The notes under the pieces: generated by a model | What the model was told of the DNA's origin: nothing | Database searches by the model: none | What the model saw: the letters and a program-made list of their open reading frames with translations, nothing else | Program-made: the position numbers and the translations under genes | NCBI GenBank assembly: GCA_900315455.1 | Contig: OMZE01000022.1 | Span: 1-64,000 of the forward strand | DNA: 64,000 nucleotides | Direction of reading: 5' to 3' | Source: an uncultured Prevotellaceae bacterium | GTDB lineage: Bacteria; Bacteroidota; Bacteroidia; Bacteroidales; Bacteroidaceae | Part shown: positions 51,463 to 60,788 of the stretch, piece after piece | How positions within the stretch are numbered: the first letter of the stretch is position 1 | Layout of the letters: each line of letters starts with the position of its first letter

Positions 51463-54400
51463 TTCTTCGTCGTGCACTCGTTGACCAAATAGACAATGCT
51501 CATATAAGGAATGCCGGTGTTGGTCTGCAAGCCTATCTCGCAGGTGCGGCTGTTGGAATAGCCCACCTCGATCTTGTTTGCTTCTATTTGTGGACGGAGT
51601 TTGCGGAGAGCATATTTGTTCATCTCAGGGAAGGTGAAACCACGGTCGCCCGCGAATCCGCAACAGCCCACACCTTCAGGCAGATAGACATTGTTAGAAC
51701 ACAATTTAGCCAGTGCTATCAGGTCGTCGGCAACCCCCATCTCACGTGTGGAGCAGGTGATGTGAAGCGCAATGCGGCGGTCAATGGGATGGAAGTCGAG
51801 ACGGTCTTTCAGGTATGTCATGATAAACTCGGCTGGCTCATAGAGTTTGAAACGCTTCATCACTTTCTTCATGCGGTGGAGGCATGGGCTCTGCGCACAG
51901 AGTATGGGATAACGTCCTTCCTCGCTCGCTTTCCACAATGCTTCTTCCAACTCGCCGCTCTTGCGGTCGGCGATGTCGAGCATGCCCTTGCTCTCCCAGA
52001 TTTGTCCACAGCACATCCTGTGCATGTTCTCCGGGAATATGACCTCGTAGCCAGCCTTGTTGAGCAGACTGCACACCTCGTCGACAAGAGGCAGTTCCAC
52101 GGGCGCACCCTTGGCGAGGCCCATCGTCTGGTTGATGCAACTGGGGAAGTAGACCACTTTCAGGTCTTCAGCCTCTGCCTTTCCCACGTGTGAGCCTGGT
52201 TTCGGCTGTTTCTTCTTCTTGGGCATGGCGGTAGTCCATAGTGGCAAGCCCATCTTGTTCATCGTGCGGCATACGCCGGTCATTGCCTTCGGACCCAGGG
52301 TGATGTGTCCGAGATGAGCCACGTCGAGCACCACGCGAAGCCCCGACTTGATACCTCCCATGTGGTTGGCGGCAAACTCGCCTAACTTATACCCCATCTT
52401 GTTGTGGAGCATGTCCATCTGCCGGATGAGGTGGGTCAGTTCGCCGGTATTGATTTTCATCGGGCATGAGGTGGAGCAGAGGCCGTCGGTGGCACAAGTC
52501 TGGTCACCGTAATATTTGTACTGCTTGCGCAGGCGGGCGGCACGCTCAGGGTCGGAGCCGGTAGCCTCCAACTCTCGGATTTCGCGTTGCACGGCGATAC
52601 GCATACGCGAAGAGAGAGTCAGTCCGCACGACATACAGTTGACCTCGCAGAAACCACACTCGATGCATTTGTTGGCACGTTTCACGGCTTCTATCGTCTC
52701 CTTGGCAGTGGAAATCTCCCCGCCTTCAAGTTTCAGATACACACCACCATCCGGCACTTTGCTAAAGTCATAGTCGAGCACTGGCAGAGGCTTCAGGCAT
52801 TTGATGAAACACTCTGGGTCGTCGTTGAAGATAACCCCTTGGTTGAGCAACCCTTCGGGGTCGAAGATCGACTTCAGTTCCTTCATCGCCTCATAGGCCT
52901 TGTCTTTCCACTCATATTTCACGAAGGGAGCCATGTTGCGTCCTGTGCCATGCTCCGCCTTCAGCGACCCGTCGTATTCCTCGACCACCAGTCGTGCCAC
53001 GTCGCGCATCATCTCCTCATAGCGCTTCACCTCGCTCTCGCTCTTGAAACTCTGGTTGAGGATGAAGTGGTAGTTGCCCTCAAAGGCATGGCCGTAGATA
53101 CAGGCGTCATCATAGCCGTGGTCGGCAATGAGTTTCTGCAGTTTCACCGTGGCTTCAGGCAGGTCGTCGATGTGGAACGCGACATCCTCGATGAGGCATG
53201 ACGTGCCAATCGGGCGTGTTCCGCCTACAGATGGGAAAATGCCGGAGCGGATGGCCCAGTATTTGCCATACACGGAGGGGTCTTCGGTAAACTCCGCGGG
53301 GATATACAGGTTGAACTGCTTCAGGCAATCCTTGATCGTGGCTATCTTCTCGAGCAGTTGCTCATGTGTAATGCCTTTCGTTTCGGTGAGGATGGCAGTG
53401 AGGTTGTGGTAGTCGCCGGGCTCCACGCCGGGTATCTTTCCGGCATCAACGTCTTTCTTGTATTGCAGGTACACTGGGTCATCGACCGACGACAACGACT
53501 TGTAGTCGAGCATCTCGGCACTCTTTACCACCAGGTTCTCGGCACTCATCTTCAGGTCTTCCTCGCCCGACTTCAGTTTCTTCATTGCCACAACGGCCTC
53601 GCAACTCTCTTTCATGGTGAGGAAATAGACCATGGCAGAGGCTTTGTACTTGTAGTCGTGAAGGGTCTTCATCGTCACTTCGGAAAGGAAGGCGAGGGTG
53701 CCCTCCGAACCCACCATCGAATGCGCCATGATGTCGAACGGGTCGTCGTAGGCCAGCAACGGACGAAGGTTGAGGCCCGTCACGTTCTTGATGCTGTATT
53801 TCAGTCGGATGCGGTCCGACAGTTCCTTGTCGGCACGCACACGGTCGCGCAATGCCTCAATCTTCTGGATAAACTCAGGATGACTCTTGCGGAATTCCTC
53901 CTTGCTCTTCTCGTTGCCAGTATCCACGATTGTGCCGTCGGCCAATATCAGGCGGGCGCTCACCATCATCCTGTCGCTGTTGGCATGGACACCACAGTTC
54001 ATGCCCGAGGCATTGTTTATCACAATGCCGCCAACCATGGCGCTGCCGATGGAAGCAGGGTCGGGCGGGAACACGCGGCCATAGGGTTTCAGGATTTCGT
54101 TCACCCGAGAGCCTACAATGCCAGGTTGCAGTTTGATGGTGTCCTGGTTGGGACCCAATTCGTATTTCTCCCAATATTTTCCTGCCACGATAAGTACGGA
54201 GTCAGTACAACTCTGCCCCGATAGTGAAGTGCCGGCGGCGCGGAAAGTGAATGGCAGGTGGTATTTTGAACAGAGGCGGATGATGAGCGACATTTCTTCC
54301 TCACCGTCGCTACGGACGACGATTTTGGGGATTTGGCGGTAGAAACTGGCATCGGTACCCCAGCCCAGAGTGCGGAGTTCATCAGTGTAGATACGTTTGT

Positions 54401-54485
54401 CGGAAACAAACTGCTTGATCTCGGCAAGGAATTCATCGTATCGATGTTGATTTCCATTTGTCTTTGAATCGATGGATTGGGTCAT
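51450..54485 (-). CDS. FAD-linked / iron-sulfur D-lactate-type dehydrogenase
   Basis: A 1011-residue fusion. Residues about 30-480 are a D-lactate/glycolate oxidase flavoprotein (IVVRSDGEEEMSLIIRLCSKYHLPFTFRAAGTSLSGQ; PPDPASIGSAMVGGIVINNASGMNCG; KAEHGTGRNMAPFV). Residues about 600-720 carry two Fe-S cluster motifs (CIECGFCEVNCMSCG; CATDGLCSTSCPMKINTG). The rest is a CCG-domain subunit like GlcF/GlpC (FPSCINQTMGLA, RMCCGQIWESKG, CSTREMGV, GVGCCGFAGDRGF). It should oxidise D-lactate or a similar 2-hydroxy acid and pass electrons to quinone. The ATG at 54483-54485 is preferred over an upstream TTG. Its last codons lie inside a heptad repeat array. The exact substrate is an inference. Confidence 0.88.
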   Translation of the reverse strand: MTQSIDSKTNGNQHRYDEFLAEIKQFVSDKRIYTDELRTLGWGTDASFYRQIPKIVVRSDGEEEMSLIIRLCSKYHLPFTFRAAGTSLSGQSCTDSVLIVAGKYWEKYELGPNQDTIKLQPGIVGSRVNEILKPYGRVFPPDPASIGSAMVGGIVINNASGMNCGVHANSDRMMVSARLILADGTIVDTGNEKSKEEFRKSHPEFIQKIEALRDRVRADKELSDRIRLKYSIKNVTGLNLRPLLAYDDPFDIMAHSMVGSEGTLAFLSEVTMKTLHDYKYKASAMVYFLTMKESCEAVVAMKKLKSGEEDLKMSAENLVVKSAEMLDYKSLSSVDDPVYLQYKKDVDAGKIPGVEPGDYHNLTAILTETKGITHEQLLEKIATIKDCLKQFNLYIPAEFTEDPSVYGKYWAIRSGIFPSVGGTRPIGTSCLIEDVAFHIDDLPEATVKLQKLIADHGYDDACIYGHAFEGNYHFILNQSFKSESEVKRYEEMMRDVARLVVEEYDGSLKAEHGTGRNMAPFVKYEWKDKAYEAMKELKSIFDPEGLLNQGVIFNDDPECFIKCLKPLPVLDYDFSKVPDGGVYLKLEGGEISTAKETIEAVKRANKCIECGFCEVNCMSCGLTLSSRMRIAVQREIRELEATGSDPERAARLRKQYKYYGDQTCATDGLCSTSCPMKINTGELTHLIRQMDMLHNKMGYKLGEFAANHMGGIKSGLRVVLDVAHLGHITLGPKAMTGVCRTMNKMGLPLWTTAMPKKKKQPKPGSHVGKAEAEDLKVVYFPSCINQTMGLAKGAPVELPLVDEVCSLLNKAGYEVIFPENMHRMCCGQIWESKGMLDIADRKSGELEEALWKASEEGRYPILCAQSPCLHRMKKVMKRFKLYEPAEFIMTYLKDRLDFHPIDRRIALHITCSTREMGVADDLIALAKLCSNNVYLPEGVGCCGFAGDRGFTFPEMNKYALRKLRPQIEANKIEVGYSNSRTCEIGLQTNTGIPYMSIVYLVNECTTKKIKN

Positions 54486-54703
54486 AGTATAAGTTAATTG
54501 AGGTTGATAGTCTTTCAAGATGGGTTAATGTGCTTTCCTGTTTTCAGGCTTGTTTCTGCAAAAATACAAAAACTTCTGGTATTTGCAAATATCAATGCTT
54601 TTTTTTCTACATGTTTTTTCATTTTTTGTATCATTTCTTGCTTCACCGGCACTGATTCTTCAATCTTTTTGCCTCGTTTTCTTTATGATTCAAAAAAAAT
54701 CTT

Positions 54704-54711
54704 TATCTTTG
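54704..54711 (+). promoter_or_regulatory. -7 element of the nqr operon
   Basis: TATCTTTG followed by C, 83 bases before nqrA. The leader contains a perfect 12-base palindrome GAACAATTGTTC (54744-54755). No -33 TTTG at the standard distance. Confidence 0.5.
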
Positions 54712-54793
54712 CAAATAAATAGCAAGGATTGACCATAAGCATAGAACAATTGTTCCAAGACATATTACCAAAACATCAACTATAGTTATTTTT

Positions 54794-56146
54794 ATGGCAA
54801 ATGTGATTAAGTTACGCAAAGGCTTGAACATCAACCTCAAAGGGAAAGCCTCTACGAAGCGAATGGCCGTGAAGGCTGACGGCGATTTCGCGCTCGTGCC
54901 AGAGGACTTCCCCGGAATGATGCCCAAAGTGGTAGTCAAAGAGGGAGAGAAGGTAAAAGCCGGCGACCCCTTGTTTGTTGACAAGAAGGCGACCGACGTA
55001 AGGTTTGCGTCGCCTGTCAGCGGCACGGTGACGACTGTGCTCAGGGGAGATCGCAGAAAACTGCTTTGTGTCAAGGTGAAACCCGACGAGAAGCAGGAGT
55101 ATCATGATTTCGGGGTGAAAGACCCGGCAAAACTCGATGGGCAGGCGGTGGTGCAGCAGTTGCTCCAGGCTGGCCTTTTCGGCTACATCAACCAGTTGCC
55201 TTATGCTGTTTCGGCCAACCCCGCCGACAGCCCCAAGGCTATCTTCGTCAGTGCTTTCAGAGACATGCCATTGGCTGCTGATTTCAGCGTAGAACTTGAA
55301 GGCAACGAGAATGCATTCCAGGCCGGCCTCACCGCGCTCTCTAAGGTTGCCAAGACCTATCTTGGTATCAGCAGTGAGCAGAGTGGCGGTGCGCTCGCCA
55401 GTATGAACAATGTGGAGACAACGGTCTTCGACGGCCCTTGTCCGGCAGGCAATGTAGGTGTGCAAGTGAATCACCTTGACCCGGTAAACAAAGGCGAGGT
55501 GGTGTGGACGGTAGATCCTACGGCTGTTATCTTCTTCGGCCGCCTTTTCCTCAACGGAAAAGTTGACCTGAGGCGTACTGTCGCCGTGGCTGGCAGTGAG
55601 GTGAAAGAACCTTACTACGCCGACGTGATGGTGGGACAGTCGATAAGCAGCCTGCTCAAAGGACAACTCGACGAAAGCCATCATGTGCGACTCATCAACG
55701 GCAATCCGCTCACGGGCAGAAAATGCTCCCTCGAGGACTACGTGGGTGGCCATACCTCGGAAATCATCGCCATTCCTGAGGGTGATGACCGCGACGAGAT
55801 GCTGGGATGGATTATGCCCCGCATGAAAGAGTTCTCTGCCAACAGGAGTTATTTCTCATGGCTTGCAGGGAAATCCAAGGAATATGTGCTTGATGCCCGT
55901 GTGAAAGGTGGCGAGCGCCACATGATTATGAGTGGCGAGTACGACAATGTGCTGCCCATGGACATCTATGCCGAATATCTCATCAAGGCCATCATTGCCG
56001 GTGATATCGACAAGATGGAGCAGTTGGGCATCTATGAAGTGGCACCCGAGGACTTCGCGGTGGCTGAGTTTGTTGACTCCTCGAAACTCGAACTCCAGCG
56101 CATTGTCCGCGAGGGGTTGGACATGCTCAGGAAGGAGAACGCTTAA
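54794..56146 (+). CDS. nqrA: Na+-translocating NADH:quinone reductase subunit A
   Basis: A 450-residue peripheral subunit of the sodium pump. It starts MANVIKLRKGLNINLKGKAS and contains the family blocks VVVKEGEKVKAGDPLFVDK, SPVSGTVTTVLRGDRRK, GPCPAGNVGVQVNHLDP and GRLFLNGKVDLRRTVAVAGSEV. It is the first gene of an nqrABCDEF operon with very short gaps. Together the complex oxidises NADH, reduces quinone and exports sodium. It overlaps nothing; nqrB begins 24 bases downstream. Confidence 0.96.
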   Translation: MANVIKLRKGLNINLKGKASTKRMAVKADGDFALVPEDFPGMMPKVVVKEGEKVKAGDPLFVDKKATDVRFASPVSGTVTTVLRGDRRKLLCVKVKPDEKQEYHDFGVKDPAKLDGQAVVQQLLQAGLFGYINQLPYAVSANPADSPKAIFVSAFRDMPLAADFSVELEGNENAFQAGLTALSKVAKTYLGISSEQSGGALASMNNVETTVFDGPCPAGNVGVQVNHLDPVNKGEVVWTVDPTAVIFFGRLFLNGKVDLRRTVAVAGSEVKEPYYADVMVGQSISSLLKGQLDESHHVRLINGNPLTGRKCSLEDYVGGHTSEIIAIPEGDDRDEMLGWIMPRMKEFSANRSYFSWLAGKSKEYVLDARVKGGERHMIMSGEYDNVLPMDIYAEYLIKAIIAGDIDKMEQLGIYEVAPEDFAVAEFVDSSKLELQRIVREGLDMLRKENA

Positions 56147-56170
56147 TTGTCACCTAAACGTATCAAGACT

Positions 56171-57331
56171 ATGTCATTAAGAAATTATCTCAATAAAATG
56201 AAACCTTCTTTCGAAGAAGGTGGAAAACTGCATGCCTTCAGAAGCGTGTTCGACGGTTTCGAGACATTCCTTTATGTGCCCAATACCACAGCAAAGAGTG
56301 GGGCGCATATCCACGATGCCATCGACTCGAAGCGCATCATGAGTTTCGTAGTCATAGCGCTGTTGCCTGCATTGCTCTTCGGAATGTATAATGTGGGATA
56401 CCAGAACTATGCAGCGGCAGGAACGCTTGAAGACGCTGGCTTCTTCAGCATCTTCTTCTATGGATTCTTCGCCGTGTTGCCCAAGATTCTCGTCAGTTAT
56501 ATCGTTGGCTTGTCCATCGAGTTTGCATGGGCACAATGGAAAGGTGAGGAGATACAGGAGGGATACCTCGTCTCGGGCATCATCATACCGATGATCGTGC
56601 CGGTGGGATGTCCGTTGTGGATTCTTGCCATCGCCTGCGCCTTCGCCGTGATTTTCGCCAAGGAAATCTTCGGCGGTACGGGAATGAACATCTTCAACGT
56701 GGCGCTTGTTACCCGTGCGTTCCTCTTCTTCTCCTATCCACAGAAGATGAGTGGCGACTCGGTGTGGGTGGCTACCGACAAGATTTTCGGTCTGGGCAAT
56801 ACGCTGCCCGACGGATTCACCGCTGCCACACCGCTGGCAGAGGTCGGACAGGGGGCCAATGCCTCGGCATCGCTCTGCGATATGATTACGGGTTTCATCC
56901 CTGGTTCGATAGGCGAGACCAGCATCATCGCCATCGCCATTGGTGCCGTCATCTTGCTCGTTACGGGCATCGCCTCATGGAAGACCATGCTCAGCGTCTT
57001 CGTAGGAGGTGCTGCCATGGCCCTCATCTTCTCGGCTGCCGGGAAGACCACCATCCCGTTCTACGAGCATCTCGTATTGGGCGGTTTTGCTTTCGGTGCC
57101 GTGTTTATGGCCACCGACCCTGTGACCAGTGCCCGTACCGAATGCGGCAAGTATATCTACGGCTTGCTCATTGGTGCCATGGCCATCATCATCCGTGTCA
57201 TGAACCCCGGCTATCCCGAGGGCATGATGCTTGCTATCCTGCTCATGAACATGTTCGCCCCACTCATCGACTATTGTGTGGTACAGCGCAACATCTCACA
57301 CCGCATGAAACGTCTTAACCCAAATAAATAA
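56171..57331 (+). CDS. nqrB: Na+-translocating NADH:quinone reductase subunit B
   Basis: A 386-residue membrane subunit with about ten helices. Family blocks are HIHDAIDSKRIMSFVVIALLPALLFG (beginning AHIHDA), KEIFGGTGMNIFNVALVTRAFLFFSYP and APLIDYCVVQRNISHRMKRLNP at the end. The covalent FMN site is the Thr of DGFTAATPLAEV; the ApbE flavinylation pattern D-x-x-T-x-A-T is kept, though the residue before Ala-Thr is Ala rather than the common Gly. The start is the ATG at 56171; an in-frame TTG at 56147 would add eight unsupported residues. Confidence 0.96.
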   Translation: MSLRNYLNKMKPSFEEGGKLHAFRSVFDGFETFLYVPNTTAKSGAHIHDAIDSKRIMSFVVIALLPALLFGMYNVGYQNYAAAGTLEDAGFFSIFFYGFFAVLPKILVSYIVGLSIEFAWAQWKGEEIQEGYLVSGIIIPMIVPVGCPLWILAIACAFAVIFAKEIFGGTGMNIFNVALVTRAFLFFSYPQKMSGDSVWVATDKIFGLGNTLPDGFTAATPLAEVGQGANASASLCDMITGFIPGSIGETSIIAIAIGAVILLVTGIASWKTMLSVFVGGAAMALIFSAAGKTTIPFYEHLVLGGFAFGAVFMATDPVTSARTECGKYIYGLLIGAMAIIIRVMNPGYPEGMMLAILLMNMFAPLIDYCVVQRNISHRMKRLNPNK

Positions 57332-57339
57332 TACAGACT

Positions 57340-58065
57340 ATGGCAAATGAGAACAAAAAGGGTTTGAACACCAATTCAAACACCTATACCATTATCTATT
57401 CCATCATTCTCGTCGTAGTCGTGGCGTTCTTGCTGGCTTTCGTGTTTCAGGCACTTAAGGAAAGGCAGGATGCCAATGTGGCACTCGACAAGAAAAAGCA
57501 AATACTGTATTCGCTGAATATCCGTGGCCTTGGCGATGAGGAGGCTGCTGCCAAATATAAAGAGGTGGTAATCTCCGACGATGTCATTGCCGACAATGGC
57601 GAGGTATTGCCTTCCGAGGCAAAGGACAACGAGAGCAACGGTTTCAAACTGGGCTCCGCCGACTACAAGGAAGGAAAACTCGCCCTCTTCACCTGTAAGG
57701 TTGACGGGAATACCAAATACGTCATCCCTGTATATGGCATGGGCCTTTGGGGTCCCATCAGCGGGTACATCGCCCTTGATGACGACTGTGCAACCGTCTT
57801 TGGTGCCTATTTCAACCACGACAGTGAGACTGCCGGACTGGGAGCCGAAATCAAGGACTCCAAGGAATGGCAGGAGAAATTCATCGGCAAGAAACTCTTC
57901 GACGGTGACAACGGCGAAGTGGCCCTCTCTGTGGAGAAGAATGTGACCAATCCTGCCACACAGGTGGATGCCGTCACAGGAGCAACACTCACATCCAACG
58001 GTGTGAGGGATATGCTCAAGGAGGGTCTTGGCAAGTATATCGCGTTTTTCAAAGCAAAAAAATAA
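57340..58065 (+). CDS. nqrC: Na+-translocating NADH:quinone reductase subunit C
   Basis: A 241-residue subunit with one N-terminal membrane helix (TIIYSIILVVVVAFLLAFVFQAL) and a periplasmic flavin domain. The FMN is attached to the Thr of DAVTGATLTSNGV, a full ApbE recognition motif. The segment MGLWGPISGYIAL is diagnostic for NqrC. It lies 8 bases after nqrB and 14 before nqrD. Confidence 0.96.
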   Translation: MANENKKGLNTNSNTYTIIYSIILVVVVAFLLAFVFQALKERQDANVALDKKKQILYSLNIRGLGDEEAAAKYKEVVISDDVIADNGEVLPSEAKDNESNGFKLGSADYKEGKLALFTCKVDGNTKYVIPVYGMGLWGPISGYIALDDDCATVFGAYFNHDSETAGLGAEIKDSKEWQEKFIGKKLFDGDNGEVALSVEKNVTNPATQVDAVTGATLTSNGVRDMLKEGLGKYIAFFKAKK

Positions 58066-58079
58066 GGAGGAACTAAGAT

Positions 58080-58709
58080 ATGAGTAAACTCTTTTCAAAA
58101 CAGAATAAAGAGGCTTTCGGCAATCCGCTCAACCTCGACCATCCCATCCTCGTGCAGGTGTTGGGCATCTGTTCGGCGCTGGCTGTCACCTCGCAACTCA
58201 AACCGGCTATTGTCATGGGACTCGCCGTGACGGTTATCACAGCCTTCGCCAATGTCATCATCTCATTGCTCCGCAACACCATCCCCAACCGCATACGTAT
58301 TATCGTGCAACTGGTGGTGGTGGCAGCGTTGGTAACCATTGTCAGTCAGATTCTCAAGGCATTCGTCTACGACGTGAGTGTGCAACTCTCGGTCTACGTA
58401 GGACTGATTATCACCAACTGTATCCTCATGGGACGCCTGGAGGCTTTCGCCATGATGAACAAGCCATGGCCCAGTTTCCTCGATGGCGTGGGCAACGGAC
58501 TGGCCTACGCCCTCATCCTCGTCATCGTGGGTGGCGTGCGTGAACTGCTCGGACGTGGCTCCCTGCTTGGTTTCCAACTTATCCCGCAGGCAGTCTACGA
58601 CGCCGGTTACATCAATAATGGCATGATGACCATGCCTGCTATGGCACTCATCCTTCTGGGATGCGTGATTTGGGTTCACAGGGCATATTTTTATAAGGAG
58701 GAGAAATAA
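58080..58709 (+). CDS. nqrD: Na+-translocating NADH:quinone reductase subunit D
   Basis: A 209-residue membrane subunit with six helices. Cys31 (LGICSALAVT) and a Cys in IITNCILMGRLEAFAM correspond to the two NqrD ligands of the iron-sulfur centre shared with NqrE. Other family blocks are NPLNLDHPILVQVLG and LIPQAVYDAGYINNGMMTMPA. The ATG is preceded by AAGGAGGA. Its own C-terminus carries the AAGGAGGAG that should serve nqrE. Length is normal. Confidence 0.96.
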   Translation: MSKLFSKQNKEAFGNPLNLDHPILVQVLGICSALAVTSQLKPAIVMGLAVTVITAFANVIISLLRNTIPNRIRIIVQLVVVAALVTIVSQILKAFVYDVSVQLSVYVGLIITNCILMGRLEAFAMMNKPWPSFLDGVGNGLAYALILVIVGGVRELLGRGSLLGFQLIPQAVYDAGYINNGMMTMPAMALILLGCVIWVHRAYFYKEEK

Positions 58710-58712
58710 TTA

Positions 58713-59237
58713 GTGAAGACTTCGTTGGGTCTGGGACTGGCAGTGACTTTCGTGTTGCTTGTCACCGTACCCGTGGATTATATTCTCCAGACCAAAGTGC
58801 TCGGCCCCGACTGCCTCGTCGAGGGTGTTGACCTCTCATACCTCAGTTTCATTCTCTTCATCGCCGTCATCGCTGGCATGGTGCAACTGGTGGAGATGAT
58901 AGTGGAGAGATATTCCCCGTCGCTGTATGCGGCACTGGGTATCTTCCTGCCTCTCATCGCCGTCAACTGTGCCATCATGGGTGCTTCGCTCTTCATGCAG
59001 CAGCGCATCAACCTCGACCCGTCGAACTCGCAGTATATCGGCAGCATCGTCGACGCCCTCGTCTATGCGTTGGGCAGTGGTATCGGATGGACCCTCGCCA
59101 TTGTGGCTATGGGTGCCATTAGGGAGAAAATGCAGTACAGCGACGTGCCTGAGCCCCTCAAGGGACTTGGCATCACGTTTATCACCGTGGGACTGATGGC
59201 CATGGCCATGATGTGTTTCTCAGGACTTAACATCTAA
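58713..59237 (+). CDS. nqrE: Na+-translocating NADH:quinone reductase subunit E, N-terminally truncated
   Basis: A 174-residue frame that begins at GTG with [25 protein letters not shown], which is normally reached only about 34 residues into NqrE (usual length about 200-209). The rest is intact: [26 protein letters not shown] and [32 protein letters not shown]. Missing are the first membrane helix and the first conserved Cys (Cys26 in Vibrio), one of four ligands of the centre shared with NqrD. The second (Cys86 here, Cys120 in Vibrio) is kept. AAGGAGGAG lies 12 bases before the GTG. No other frame upstream encodes the lost part. It is either a real deletion or an assembly error. Confidence 0.85.
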   Translation: MKTSLGLGLAVTFVLLVTVPVDYILQTKVLGPDCLVEGVDLSYLSFILFIAVIAGMVQLVEMIVERYSPSLYAALGIFLPLIAVNCAIMGASLFMQQRINLDPSNSQYIGSIVDALVYALGSGIGWTLAIVAMGAIREKMQYSDVPEPLKGLGITFITVGLMAMAMMCFSGLNI

Positions 59238-59259
59238 TCATTAAAGGAGATTTTCATAT

Positions 59260-60528
59260 ATGGGACAATTTATTATTGCAAGTATAGGAGTATTCCTCGT
59301 GACAATTCTCCTTTTGGTGATTCTGCTGCTCGTGGCGAAGAAGTATCTCTCGCCAAGCGGCAATGTGAATATCCTCATCAATGGCGACAAGACCATCTCT
59401 GTGGCACAGGGCAGCAGCCTGATGACCACGCTCAACGAGAATGGCATCTTCTTGCCTTCGGCCTGTGGTGGAAAGGCTTCGTGCGGACAATGCAAGGTGC
59501 AGGTGCTTGAGGGTGGGGGAGAAATCCTCGACTCAGAGAAACCTCACTTCACCCGCAAGGAAATCAAGGACCATTGGCGTCTGGGATGTCAGTGCAAGGT
59601 GAAGGGTGACCTGAAAATCAAGGTGCCCGAGAGCGTGCTCGGTGTGAAAGAGTGGGAGTGCACGGTGATTTCCAACAAGAACGTGTCGTCGTTTATCAAA
59701 GAGTTTATCGTTGCCCTGCCCCCGGGAGAGCACATGGACTTCATCCCTGGTTCGTATGCACAGATCAAGATTCCCGCATACGACTGCATCGACTACGACA
59801 AGGACTTCGACAAGGACGATATCGGACCGGAATACATCTCGTCGTGGGAGCGGTTCAATATCTTCTCGCTCAAGGCCCACAACCCCGAAGACACCATCCG
59901 TGCCTACTCCATGGCCAATTACCCGGCCGAGGGCGACCGCATCACCCTCACCGTGCGTATCGCCACTACACCGTTCAAGCCCAAACCCGAAGTGGGATTC
60001 ATGGACGTGCCCACCGGCATCGCCTCATCGTATATCTTCTCGCGCAAACCCGGCGACAAGGTCATCATGAGCGGTCCTTACGGTGACTTCCATCCCATCT
60101 TCGACTCCAAGAAGGAGATGATATGGGTGGGCGGTGGCGCCGGTATGGCTCCTCTGCGTGCGCAAATCATGCACATGACCAAGACCCTCAACACGCGCGA
60201 CCGCGAGATGCACTTCTTCTATGGTGCAAGGGCGTTGGTGGAGGCATTCTTCGTCGAAGACTTCCTCGAACTCGAGAAGGAGTTCCCCAACTTCCACTTC
60301 CATCTCGCCCTCGACCGTCCCGACCCGGAAGCCGATAAGGCTGGCGTGAAGTACACCCCGGGATTCGTGCATCAGGTGATGTATGAGACCTACCTCAAAG
60401 ACCATGAGGCTCCCGAGGACATTGAGTACTACATGTGCGGTCCGGGCCCGATGTCGAAGGCTGTGCAAGGCATGCTCGACTCCCTTGGCGTAGACCCCGA
60501 GAGCATTATGTTCGACAATTTCGGATAA
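59260..60528 (+). CDS. nqrF: Na+-translocating NADH:quinone reductase subunit F
   Basis: A 422-residue subunit that takes electrons from NADH. One N-terminal membrane helix (FIIASIGVFLVTILLLVILLLVA) leads to a [2Fe-2S] domain (SACGGKASCGQC, then LGCQCKV), an FAD domain (RAYSMANYP) and an NAD-binding domain (MIWVGGGAGMAPLRAQIMH, EYYMCGPGPMSKA). It ends with the conserved Phe-Gly (NFG). Length is standard. It closes the operon, and a terminator follows at 60554-60595. Confidence 0.97.
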   Translation: MGQFIIASIGVFLVTILLLVILLLVAKKYLSPSGNVNILINGDKTISVAQGSSLMTTLNENGIFLPSACGGKASCGQCKVQVLEGGGEILDSEKPHFTRKEIKDHWRLGCQCKVKGDLKIKVPESVLGVKEWECTVISNKNVSSFIKEFIVALPPGEHMDFIPGSYAQIKIPAYDCIDYDKDFDKDDIGPEYISSWERFNIFSLKAHNPEDTIRAYSMANYPAEGDRITLTVRIATTPFKPKPEVGFMDVPTGIASSYIFSRKPGDKVIMSGPYGDFHPIFDSKKEMIWVGGGAGMAPLRAQIMHMTKTLNTRDREMHFFYGARALVEAFFVEDFLELEKEFPNFHFHLALDRPDPEADKAGVKYTPGFVHQVMYETYLKDHEAPEDIEYYMCGPGPMSKAVQGMLDSLGVDPESIMFDNFG

Positions 60529-60553
60529 GCGTCAAGACCATATCGCAAAAAAT

Positions 60554-60595
60554 CTTGCGGCATCAACAGTCAATGTGGTGCCGCAAGTTTTTTTT
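60554..60595 (+). terminator. Rho-independent terminator of the nqr operon
   Basis: CTTGCGGCA (60554-60562) pairs with TGCCGCAAG (60579-60587), followed by eight T residues. Confidence 0.85.
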
Positions 60596-60692
60596 ATGTT
60601 GCCAATGCTTCAAACTTCGCTCACCATCTCGGCTTCTAAGCCTGCCGTCAATCTTAAATGTATTTAAAGAAAATCGTTTTTATGACTTTTCT

Positions 60693-60724
60693 TTTGGCTG
60701 TTTCTTTGAAAATGCGTACCTTTA
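60693..60724 (+). promoter_or_regulatory. Promoter of the EF-G2 gene
   Basis: TTTG (60693-60696), 20 bases, TACCTTTA (60717-60724), one mismatch in the -7 element. The leader contains two copies of ATTCACTTAAA (60745-60755 and 60766-60776). Confidence 0.55.
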
Positions 60725-60788
60725 GCGGCAATTTACGGAATCATATTCACTTAAACTGAAATAACATTCACTTAAATCTATAATTTTT

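Noticed and set aside
53358-54224. 288-codon plus-strand frame opposite the dehydrogenase
   Set aside because: Antisense to a flavoprotein domain with clear motifs; composition is His/Val-rich as expected for a shadow frame.
56147-56170. Upstream TTG start for nqrB
   Set aside because: The ATG at 56171 opens the conserved NqrB N-terminus; the extra eight residues match nothing in the family.
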